DNA of 8,218 bases from Chloroflexota bacterium (GTDB taxonomy: Bacteria; Chloroflexota; Dormibacteria; CF-121): assembly GCA_005889285.1 (NCBI GenBank), contig VBFF01000110.1, positions 1 to 8,218 on the forward strand, read 5' to 3'. A program made the position numbers and the translations under genes. A model generated the notes under the pieces. It saw only the letters and a program-made list of their open reading frames with translations. It did no database searches and had not been told where the DNA came from. Of the stretch, positions 1 through 6,600 are shown piece by piece (positions within the stretch are counted from its first letter, which is position 1; the number at the start of each line of letters is the position of its first letter).

Positions 1-462
1 CAGGTCCTGGTCACGACGTCGCATCGCGCCCAGCCCTCGCGAGCCGCTGCCTCGAAGCAGATGCAGCAGCAGTGTCTCGACCTGGTCATCCTGCGTGTGG
101 CCCAGGGCGATGGCGGTGCTGTTGGTCTCGCCGGCGATCCGGCGCAGGAACGCGTAGCGGGCGGTGCGCGCAACGCTCTCGGTATGTGGCGTGTCGCCGG
201 CGGCGCGGGCGGTATGAAAGGTGTAGCCCCACTGGGCCGCCATCGACGCCACGAAGTCGCGGTCGTCCTGGCTATCCGGACGCCAGCCGTGGTCGAAATG
301 GGCCACGGTGAGATGCAGGGGAACAGCCGGAAGGATCTCGCGCAGGACCGAGAGCAAGGCCAGCGAGTCGGGTCCGCCCGAGACCGCGACCACGACGCGC
401 TCGCCTGGCTCGAAGATGTGATGGAGGCTGACGGCGATGGCGACCCGGCTGGGGAGCATCAT
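1..462 (-). CDS. tilS: tRNA(Ile)-lysidine synthetase TilS, N-terminal part (cut by window edge)
   Basis: TilS is a cytoplasmic ATP-dependent enzyme that attaches lysine to C34 of tRNA-Ile(CAU). This changes the anticodon from reading AUG to reading AUA and switches charging from Met to Ile. The visible 154 residues hold the N-type ATP pyrophosphatase (PP-loop) domain. SGGPDS at residues 28-33 is the ATP loop. It is followed by AHFDHGWRPDS (54-64), an RTARYAFL segment (99-106) and GHTQDDQVETLLLHLLRGSG (121-140), all matching conserved TilS blocks. The C-terminal tRNA-binding domains lie beyond base 1. Two ATGs in tandem (462 and 459) are the only plausible starts; upstream codons run into the tRNA gene, whose discriminator base is at 468. 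There is no Shine-Dalgarno site, so after tRNA 3' processing the message would be almost leaderless. Identification is firm; the exact start is fairly firm. Confidence 0.95.
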   Translation of the reverse strand, partial: MMLPSRVAIAVSLHHIFEPGERVVVAVSGGPDSLALLSVLREILPAVPLHLTVAHFDHGWRPDSQDDRDFVASMAAQWGYTFHTARAAGDTPHTESVARTARYAFLRRIAGETNSTAIALGHTQDDQVETLLLHLLRGSGSRGLGAMRRRDQDL

Positions 463-467
463 GGAAA

Positions 468-539
468 TGGCGGAGGCAAGGATCGAACTTGCGACATACC
501 GGGTATGGGCCGGTTGCTCTACCACTGAGCTACTCCGCC
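468..539 (-). tRNA. tRNA with CAU anticodon (elongator Met, or possibly Ile2)
   Basis: The minus strand folds into a full cloverleaf. It has a 7-bp acceptor stem (GGCGGAG/CTCCGCC), a D-stem GCTC/GAGC, a 5-bp anticodon stem ACCGG/CCGGT, a 5-nt variable loop and a T-arm GCAAG-TTCGATC-CTTGC, with discriminator A at 468. The anticodon loop is CCCATAC, giving anticodon CAU. The paired G1-C72 and the C11-G24 pair rule against an initiator. Two things are odd: base 33 is C rather than the near-universal U, and no CCA is encoded, unlike the tRNA-fMet nearby. The acceptor stem has G4-C69 and G5-C68, not the C4-G69/C5-G68 pairs that mark E. coli tRNA-Ile2. Elongator Met is therefore the default call, but Ile2 cannot be excluded. 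tilS begins 5 nt beyond the 3' end. Confidence 0.9.
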
Positions 540-551
540 CAGAGCATCGGT

Positions 552-557
552 TAGTTT
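552..557 (+). promoter_or_regulatory. Possible -10 element of a leaderless transcript
   Basis: TAGTTT fits the TAnnnT pattern and ends 7 bp before the ATG at 565, the spacing expected if transcription starts at the start codon itself. The only SD-like bases, AAGG at 561-564, touch the ATG and could not work as a normal ribosome site. No -35 is apparent. Confidence 0.3.
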
Positions 558-561
558 AGCA
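553..561 (-). promoter_or_regulatory. Possible extended -10 promoter for the CAU tRNA (and tilS)
   Basis: The minus strand reads TGCTAAACT, an extended -10 (TGn plus TAAACT, four of six matches to TATAAT). It would start transcription about 7 nt before the tRNA 5' end at 539. No convincing -35 hexamer lies 16-18 bp upstream. It overlaps the upstream region of the divergent methyltransferase gene at 565. Confidence 0.35.
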
Positions 562-564
562 AGG

Positions 565-1317
565 ATGTCGCCGTCATTCGCTGAGATCGCGCCCCGCTAT
601 GACGCACTGCGGCCGCTGTCTGCGGGCGATCGCGCGCGGCTGGAAACCATGTTGCGTGAGGCGGCGTTGCAGCCCGGTGACCAGGTCGTCGAAGTCGGGT
701 GCGGCACGGGCCGTTTGACGCTGCCACTGTCGGCGATGACGCCGGGGCGCGTCATGGGCGTCGATCCCGAGGTGCGCATGCTCGATGTGGCGCGCGGCAA
801 GGATGCGGCCGGCCGCGTCGACTGGGTTCGAGGCAGCGCCTACCGATTGCCACTGGCCGAGGGGATGGCCGCGCTCGTGATGATGGTGATGGTCGTCCAT
901 CTATTGCGCCAGCGGGTGCGCGCATTCACCGAGGCGCGCCGGATCCTGCGACCCGGTGGGCAGCTGAGCCTCTGGACGTTCACGCCGCGGCACGTCGAGG
1001 ACTTCTATCTCAATCCCTACTTCCCGAGCATCGCCGCCATCGACCGCCCGCGCTTTCCCTCAGCCATGGTGCTGAGCGCGGAGCTGCGACGGGCCGGGTT
1101 CGATGAGCCGCGGGTCCAGTTGATGGACGAGCCCCGGCAACTGGACATCGCCGACGTCGTCGACCGCGTGCGCGGCCGCTATATCTCGACGCTGGCGATG
1201 CTGCCGCCCCTCGAGTACCGGCTCGGTCTGCAGCAGCTCGAAGAGATGCTGGCGCGCGATCGCTCCTTCCGGCTGACGCAACGCTCCGAATGGGCGATCA
1301 TCACCGCCCGGAAATGA
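565..1317 (+). CDS. Class I SAM-dependent methyltransferase (UbiE/Methyltransf_11-like)
   Basis: A 250-residue methyltransferase with a complete Rossmann-type core. The N-terminal FAEIAPRYD (5-13) is a typical UbiE-like lead-in and supports the ATG at 565. Motif I is VVEVGCGTGRLTLPL (41-55). An acidic SAM ribose-binding residue sits in GVDPE (65-69), and GSAYRLPL (90-97) is the motif III region. RRILRPGG (125-132) is the classic turn before the central strands. The substrate is unknown; this fold acts on quinones, small metabolites, lipids, RNA or protein. It is the only plus-strand gene here, divergent from the CAU tRNA and convergent with tRNA-fMet, so it is a one-gene unit closed by the hairpin at 1319-1340. 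No SD site is visible. Confidence 0.85.
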   Translation: MSPSFAEIAPRYDALRPLSAGDRARLETMLREAALQPGDQVVEVGCGTGRLTLPLSAMTPGRVMGVDPEVRMLDVARGKDAAGRVDWVRGSAYRLPLAEGMAALVMMVMVVHLLRQRVRAFTEARRILRPGGQLSLWTFTPRHVEDFYLNPYFPSIAAIDRPRFPSAMVLSAELRRAGFDEPRVQLMDEPRQLDIADVVDRVRGRYISTLAMLPPLEYRLGLQQLEEMLARDRSFRLTQRSEWAIITARK

Positions 1318-1318
1318 A

Positions 1319-1340
1319 AGAGGAGCCAGCGGGCTCCTCT
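1319..1340. terminator. Hairpin terminator between convergent genes
   Basis: A perfect 9-bp inverted repeat, AGAGGAGCC and GGCTCCTCT, with a 4-nt loop AGCG. It starts 2 nt after the methyltransferase stop codon and lies 10 nt beyond the tRNA-fMet 3' end. On the minus strand it is followed by TTCATTT, a moderate T-rich tail. On the plus strand the tail is poor (GTTACTAGCTT). It probably ends the tRNA transcript well and the methyltransferase transcript less efficiently. Confidence 0.7.
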
Positions 1341-1350
1341 GTTACTAGCT

Positions 1351-1425
<75 letters not shown>

Positions 1426-1453
1426 CGCAGCCCCACATCGAGGCGAGAGCGTC

Positions 1454-1483
1454 ATTCTAGGCGGGTCGAATCGCCCCCGTCAA
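1454..1483 (-). promoter_or_regulatory. Sigma-70-type promoter for tRNA-fMet
   Basis: On the minus strand, TTGACG (1478-1483, five of six matches to TTGACA) is followed by an 18-bp spacer and TAGAAT (1454-1459, five of six matches to TATAAT). The predicted start near 1447 leaves a leader of about 20 nt before the tRNA 5' end, suitable for RNase P trimming. The -35 box lies 15 bp past the yabR stop codon, so the tRNA can be expressed independently of the upstream operon. Confidence 0.75.
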
Positions 1484-1497
1484 GCCGATGGCGGCCC

Positions 1498-1932
1498 CTA
1501 TTTGAAGCGGCCACCTCGCTTGGCTTCGATATTGCGCTTGATGTCGAGTAGGCGCTCTTCGCTGGTCTTCAAAAACTTTGAGAGCTTCTCCTCGAAGATC
1601 GGGTCGGCGCCCTCCGGTAGCTCGCGCTTTCCGCGGCCGCCGCGGCGGTACGAGCGCGGCAAAACGGGTGCCGACATTCCGACCGGACCGTCCGGCACGG
1701 CCGCCTGCTTCAGCGACAGGTCCATCTTCCCGTTGGTCACGTCCACGTTGAGGACCTTGACCTTGACCTTGTCGTTCATCTTCACGTGGTTGTTGACATC
1801 GCGGACGTACTCGTTCGCGATCTCAGAAATATGAACCAGCCCTGTCCCCGATCCCTCGATCTGTACGAATGCCCCGAAGTTCGTTATCCCGACAACCGTC
1901 CCTTCGACCACCGTTCCAGGCGTTACTGCCAC
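1498..1932 (-). CDS. yabR: S1 RNA-binding domain protein, YabR-like
   Basis: A 144-residue protein with one S1 (OB-fold) RNA-binding domain at about residues 5-76. Core elements are GTVVGITNFGAFVQI (11-25), GLVHISEIA (31-39), a charged KMNDKVKVKVLNVD stretch (51-64) and GKMDLSLKQ (68-76). A basic glycine/arginine linker (93-103) follows, then a charged helical tail (111-144) ending KRGGRFK, which resembles the tail of clostridial and bacillal YabR-type proteins. It probably binds structured RNA or ribosomes; B. subtilis YabR has no firmly settled role. It follows divIC by 17 bp as in B. subtilis. The GTG at 1932 is the first usable start because the preceding in-frame codon is TAG. Confidence 0.9.
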   Translation of the reverse strand: MAVTPGTVVEGTVVGITNFGAFVQIEGSGTGLVHISEIANEYVRDVNNHVKMNDKVKVKVLNVDVTNGKMDLSLKQAAVPDGPVGMSAPVLPRSYRRGGRGKRELPEGADPIFEEKLSKFLKTSEERLLDIKRNIEAKRGGRFK

Positions 1933-1945
1933 CTAACCCGCAGAC

Positions 1946-1951
1946 CCTCCT
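1946..1951 (-). promoter_or_regulatory. Shine-Dalgarno site for the S1-domain gene, unusually distant
   Basis: A full AGGAGG on the minus strand overlaps the divIC stop codon (TAG at 1950-1952). It lies 13 nt before the GTG start at 1932, longer than the usual 5-9 nt. It is the only textbook SD sequence I find in the window, and its overlap with the divIC stop suggests translational coupling. Confidence 0.55.
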
Positions 1952-2396
1952 AATGCCATAAGCTCCTCCACCAATTCTCGATTCTTCCGATTACGCCGCC
2001 GCCGTCTTGCTTTTTGACTGATTGCCTCGCGCTCGGTGCCACCGCCGGGCTTGCCGATCCAACAATGGCCGCTGCCGCCGAGTCACTTGGCTTAACGATG
2101 ACATAAACCTGCTCTCCCGGCCGAGCAAAGCCGGACTTGCGAGCGGCTTCCTCCATGGCACCGGGTGAGCCTCCGATGGCGATTTCCTTGGCCGTCTGCT
2201 CGTTGGAGGCGGCGAGCTGCGCGTTTCCGTCGCGCAGCGTCTGCACCTCATGATTCAGCCGCAGGTTGAGCACCAGTTCCGATCCGAACGCCCACACTCC
2301 CCAGAGAACAATCGCCCCGACGACAAGCCAAATCAGCCGATCGGGCGCGGCGAGGTGGACCTTCGCGCGGGAGGCTTTGGGTTCGGAAGTGCTCAA
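1950..2396 (-). CDS. divIC: Septum formation initiator, DivIC/FtsB family
   Basis: A small bitopic division protein that, in this family, forms a subcomplex with FtsL and DivIB/FtsQ to activate septal peptidoglycan synthesis. From a TTG at 2396 it is 148 residues long. It has a short basic cytosolic tail (1-20), one membrane segment (about 21-38, LIWLVVGAIVLWGVWAF), an extracytoplasmic coiled coil (about 40-72), then EEAARKSGFARPGEQVYVIV (82-101), the conserved family block. An Ala/Ser-rich linker and a Trp-rich end (ENWWRSLWH) follow. The frame stays open to a TTG at 2474, but that TTG is the -35 box of a strong promoter that also contains TATAAT, so the longer start would not be transcribed from it. 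TTG 2396 is the best remaining start, though no SD is visible. mazG lies upstream and the S1 gene downstream, as in Firmicutes. Confidence 0.87.
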   Translation of the reverse strand: MSTSEPKASRAKVHLAAPDRLIWLVVGAIVLWGVWAFGSELVLNLRLNHEVQTLRDGNAQLAASNEQTAKEIAIGGSPGAMEEAARKSGFARPGEQVYVIVKPSDSAAAAIVGSASPAVAPSARQSVKKQDGGGVIGRIENWWRSLWH

Positions 2397-2445
2397 GACG
2401 TGGTCTGGGTTCGTTGCAAGATCAAGCCGGCCCGAAAACGGACCG

Positions 2446-2474
2446 ATTATAGGGACGGTTCCCCGGGTTGGCAA
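2446..2474 (-). promoter_or_regulatory. Strong sigma-70-type promoter for divIC-yabR
   Basis: On the minus strand, TTGCCA (2469-2474, five of six matches) is followed by a 17-bp spacer and a perfect TATAAT (2446-2451). The predicted start is near 2439, about 43 nt before the TTG start at 2396. It lies between the mazG stop (2497) and divIC, so it gives the division and S1 genes their own transcription inside a longer same-strand gene run. Confidence 0.82.
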
Positions 2475-2496
2475 GGCCCGTCGACTCGTGAGGGCA

Positions 2497-3264
2497 TCAT
2501 CCGTTGCGCTTGGCGGCCTCCCAGTACCGGTCCAGCTCCTCGATCGGGAGGTCCTTGAGATCCTGTCCCTCGGCCTTCGCCTCCTGCTCCATGATCCGAA
2601 AACGCGCCTCGAAGCGGCCGGTCGCGGCGCGGAGGGCGTCCTCGGGGTTCAGGCCGAGCTTGCGGGCGACATTGACCAGGCTGAACAGCAGGTCACCAAA
2701 CTCCGCTTCGCGGTCCTCGACGGTGGGCGCGTCTCGAAGCTCCTCCACCTCCTCCCGGACCTTGTCCAGGGCGCCGTCGACGTTCGGCCAGTCGAAGCCG
2801 ACGTTGGCCGCCCGGCGTTGCAATGACCAGGCCCACTGCAGTGCCGGCAGGGACCGCTGCACCCCGTCCAGCGCCGACTCCCGGCCATATTCCGCCGCCT
2901 TGAGCGCCTCCCAATTCCGAACCACTTCGTCGGAACCGCTGACGACGGTCTCGCCGAAAACGTGGGGATGGCGGCGAACCAGCTTCTCACGGACCGCGTC
3001 CGCCACGTCGCCGACGGTGAAGTCAGCGGACTGCGCGGCAATCTCGGATTGCATCAACACCTGGAGCAAGACGTCGCCCAGCTCTTCGCGGAGCTTGGGC
3101 ATCGACTGCTCATCGATCGCCTCCAGGACCTCATAGGCCTCCTCGAGCATGGTGGCCCGCAGCGACCCGTGGGTCTGCTCGCGGTCCCAGGGACAGCCCT
3201 GTGGCGAGCGCAGGCGCCGTACGACCTCCAGCAGTTGCCGGATCCGCTCGGTCTCGTCCGCCAT
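2497..3264 (-). CDS. mazG: Nucleoside triphosphate pyrophosphohydrolase MazG
   Basis: MazG hydrolyses (d)NTPs to the monophosphate and pyrophosphate, clearing aberrant nucleotides and, in some species, helping control (p)ppGpp. The 255-residue protein has the classic tandem arrangement. The first MazG domain has CPWDREQTH (24-32), EEAYE (41-45) and EELGD (60-64), the metal-binding ExxE...ExxD residues. The second has VREEVEEL (169-176) and AEFGDLLFSLVNVARKLG (187-204). Length is close to E. coli MazG (about 260). The frame stays open to 3333, but the extra N-terminal residues would overlap the upstream gene and match nothing in the family; ATG 3264 begins ADETERIRQLLEVVRRLR, the expected N-terminus. 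The RidA-family gene ends 4 bp upstream, so the two are probably cotranscribed, with mfd ahead. Confidence 0.96.
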   Translation of the reverse strand: MADETERIRQLLEVVRRLRSPQGCPWDREQTHGSLRATMLEEAYEVLEAIDEQSMPKLREELGDVLLQVLMQSEIAAQSADFTVGDVADAVREKLVRRHPHVFGETVVSGSDEVVRNWEALKAAEYGRESALDGVQRSLPALQWAWSLQRRAANVGFDWPNVDGALDKVREEVEELRDAPTVEDREAEFGDLLFSLVNVARKLGLNPEDALRAATGRFEARFRIMEQEAKAEGQDLKDLPIEELDRYWEAAKRNG

Positions 3265-3268
3265 GGTC

Positions 3269-3673
3269 CTAGTCGCCGGCACGATACGCTGTCGCCTCGA
3301 TCTCCACCAGCCATTCGGGGTCGAGCAGGCCACGCACCCCCACCAGCGAGGTCACCGGCTTGATGGCGCCGAAGACCTCGCCGTGGGCCCGGCCGATCTC
3401 GCGCCAGCGGCGCGGCGCTGTCGTAAAGATCCGGGTCCGGGTGACATCGTCGAAGCCGGCGCCCACGCCGGCCAGTGCCTCGCCGATGACGCGCAGGCAT
3501 TGCCGCGTCTGCTCGTAGATATCCCCCTTGCCCACCGTCGAGCCATCGGACGCGGTCGGCGCACACCCGCAGATCTCGATCGACGGACCGATGCGGACCG
3601 CGCGGGCATAGCCGACCATGGCCTCCCACTTGCGGCCGGTGGTGAAGACGCGTCGCGGCGGCACGGGCATCAT
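3269..3673 (-). CDS. RidA/YjgF/UK114-family protein lacking the catalytic arginine
   Basis: A 134-residue single-domain protein of the Rid fold, which forms cytosolic trimers. Family marks are GYARAVRIGPSIEICG (21-36), the helix YEQTRQCLRVIGEAL (53-67), DVTRTRIF (76-83) and the signature LVEIEATAY (122-130). True RidA enamine/imine deaminases carry an arginine in a PARxxV stretch (R105 in E. coli) that binds the substrate carboxylate. The matching stretch here, KPVTSLVGV (105-113), has threonine there. So 2-iminoacid deaminase activity is doubtful and it better fits the Rid subfamilies without that arginine, whose roles are unclear. Two tandem ATGs (3673, 3670) follow mfd by 15 bp; no SD is visible. 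It sits between mfd and mazG, where B. subtilis has spoVT and yabM. Confidence 0.9.
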   Translation of the reverse strand: MMPVPPRRVFTTGRKWEAMVGYARAVRIGPSIEICGCAPTASDGSTVGKGDIYEQTRQCLRVIGEALAGVGAGFDDVTRTRIFTTAPRRWREIGRAHGEVFGAIKPVTSLVGVRGLLDPEWLVEIEATAYRAGD

Positions 3674-3688
3674 GCTAGGTGATCGCCG

Positions 3689-6600
3689 TCAGACGGCCAA
3701 CGCAATCCGGCCCAGGCGCTCGATCTCGCCCAGCACATCAATCAGGCGCTCCTTCCATTCGGGGCCGGCCTGGGGGATCGAGATCCGCACCTTCCCAAAG
3801 CGGACGTACAGGATCGATCGGAATTGCGACTCGAGCCGCCGTTCGTCACCGTTCCAGCCGGCCGGCAGGCGCATCACCAGCCAGTCGCCGTCCGTCTCGA
3901 CCGCCGCGATACCAGCCGCGCGGGCGAGCAGCTTGACCCGCAACGCATACAGAAGGTTGCGCACCGGTGCGGGCGGCTTGCCGAAGCGGTCGGCCAGGTT
4001 GCGCTCGGCCGATTCGAGCCCCTGCTCGTCGACGACGGCCGCCAGGTCGTGGTAGACCTGCAGCCGCAGTTTCTCGTCAGGGACGTACTCCCGCGGCAGG
4101 AAGTGCTCGATGGGCAGGTCGAGCGTGAGCCCGGCAGGCATCTCGACGGGCGTCCCGGTCTTCTGCGACTCGACCGCGTCGCGCAGCATCGAGTTGTAGA
4201 GCTCGAGGCCGACGGCCGCGATAGCGCCGTGCTGCTCGACCCCCAACAGGTTCCCCGCCCCGCGGATCTCGAGATCTTTGAGGGCCAGCTTGAATCCCGA
4301 TCCTAGGTCGTGCAGCTCGGAGATGACGTCGAGCCGCTTGTCGGCATTCTCCGAGTGCGAGCGCAGCGGGTTGTAGAGGAAATAGGCGTAGGCGCGTTGG
4401 CCGGCACGCCCGACCCGCCCACGCAGTTGATAGAGCTGCGCCAGCCCCATGCGGTGGGCGTCGACCACCACGATGGTGTTCGCGTTGGGGATGTCGAGCC
4501 CCGATTCGATGATCGTCGAGCAAACCAGCACGTCGGCCTCGCCCTTGATGAACTTGAGCATCACGTCGGCGAGCGTCGACTCCGGCATCTGTCCGTGGCC
4601 GACCACGACCCGCGCCTGCGGCACCAGCCGCTTGACCCGCTCCTCGGCCTTCTTGATGGTTTGCACCCGGTTGTAGACGTAGAAGACCTGGCCACCGCGC
4701 TGCAGCTCGCGCTGGATGACCTCCTTGATGAGGTCGTCGTCGTCCGCCGTCACGAAGGTCTTGATCGGCAGGCGCTCCTCGGGAGGCGTCTGGATGACGG
4801 ACAGGTCGCGAATGCCGGCCAGCGCCATGTGCAGGGTGCGCGGGATCGGCGTTGCGGACAGTGAGAGGACGTCGACCGAGGCACGGAGTTGCTTGAGCTT
4901 CTCCTTCTGCAACACGCCGAATCGTTGCTCCTCGTCCAGGACCACCAGGCCGAGGTCCTTGAAGCGCACATCCTTTTGCAGCAGCCGGTGGGTGCCGATC
5001 ACGACATCGACCTCCCCGACCATCAAGCGGCGCAGGACGTCGGTCGCCTCGGCATCCGAGCGAAAGCGCGACAGCATGTCGACTTTGACCGGGAACGGCT
5101 GGAAGCGGTCGCGGAAGGTGAGGTAGTGCTGCTGCGCGAGCACGGTGGTCGGCACCAGGACGGCCACCTGCTTGCCGTCCATGACGGCCTTGAACGCGGC
5201 GCGCACCTCGAGCTCCGTCTTGCCAAAGCCAACGTCGCCGCAGAGGAGGCGGTCCATCGGACGCGCGTCCTCCATATCCGACTTGATCTCCTCCAGCACC
5301 CGGACCTGGTCCGGGGTCTCGTCGTAGGCGAACGACTGCTCCAGCTCGTGCTGCCAGGGCCCGTCTTCCGAAAAGGCGTGGCCCTCAACGAGCTGCCGCT
5401 TCGAATAGAGGTCGAGCAAGTCGCGCGCGACCTCCTCGACGGATTCGCGCACCTTGCGCTTCGCCCGGTCCCACTCGCCCGTCCCGAGCCGCTGCAACTT
5501 CGGCGCCGCATCGCCACCGCCGACATATTTCTGAACGCGATCGAGGTGCTCAACCGGCACGTACAGCTTGTCGCCCTCGGCGTACTCGAGCTGCATGTAC
5601 TCGCGCTCCTGGCCCTCGTCGCCCATCAGCCGCATGCCGGTGAAGCGCCCGATCCCGTGGTCGACGTGGACGATCAGGTCGCCTGGCTCGAACTCCAGCT
5701 CCCAGGTCGCCGAGCGCGCCCGCACCACGCCGCGGCGGACCCGCTGGCGCAAGCCACCGAAGAGGTCGGTGTCGCCGTAAACCTCGAGCTGCTGGGAGGG
5801 AACCCGGAAGCCTTGCGCCACCGGCTGGTTGCCCAGGACGACCAGGCCCGCCGCCAGCGGCGTCTGCGACCAGACAAACACCCCGCCGGCCGGGTAGACG
5901 TCGCGATCCTCGAGCAGCTCGCGCAAGCGCGGTTCCTGCTGGGTCACGATCAAGAGGCGCGATTTTGCGCGGGCGTCCGTCCGCACCCGGTCGGAGAAGG
6001 CATCGATCCGGCCGGCGTAGGCGTCCACCGGCTCGAATCCGAGGTCGAGCGAGCCGAGCTCGGCGCCACGGGCGACCTCGAGCCGGCGCCATCCGCCGGC
6101 GGCCTGCCGCAGGCTCGCGATCGACACCAGGCCGGGTCGCAGTCCGTGCGGCAGCTCGCCCCGCTCGATCTCAACGGCGACCAACTCCTGGAGTTCTTGC
6201 TCGCGTTGTTCGGCCTGCGTCAGGGATCGCCGCCCGTCGAGGGAGAGGATGAGGGCATCCTGCGGCAGGTGGTCGAACAGTGTCGGCTGCGACGGATCGA
6301 GATAGGCCTGGAAGCCCTCGATGCCATCGAAGTAGGCACCGGAACGAACTCGCTCGATGTCGGTCAGCCACTGGTCGCGCACCTCCGGAAGGGTGCGACT
6401 GAAGTCGATCTCGCGCAGCGGCCCGTCCGCGCCCGCGACCGCCTCGGGTGTCAGCATGATTTCCGCCGCTGGGAGGATGCGCGCGCTCGCGATGTCACCC
6501 ACCGAACCCTGCGCTTCCACCTCGAATTCGCGCAGCGACTCGAGCTCGTCGCCAAAGAATTCACTGCGGAGCGGCCGCCGACGGTCGGGAGGGAAGCAAT

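Noticed and set aside
61..528. A 155-codon plus-strand frame over the left edge
   Set aside because: It runs antisense to the clear TilS PP-loop domain and on through the tRNA, with no domain of its own.
880..900. Short GATGAT/GGTGAT-type repeat, encoding a His run on the minus strand
   Set aside because: It is low-complexity coding sequence for the methyltransferase strand VMMVMVV; the opposite frame with the His run is a shadow.
3265..3333. N-terminal extension of MazG
   Set aside because: These 23 codons overlap the end of the RidA-family gene and have no family similarity; the internal ATG at 3264 matches the normal MazG N-terminus.
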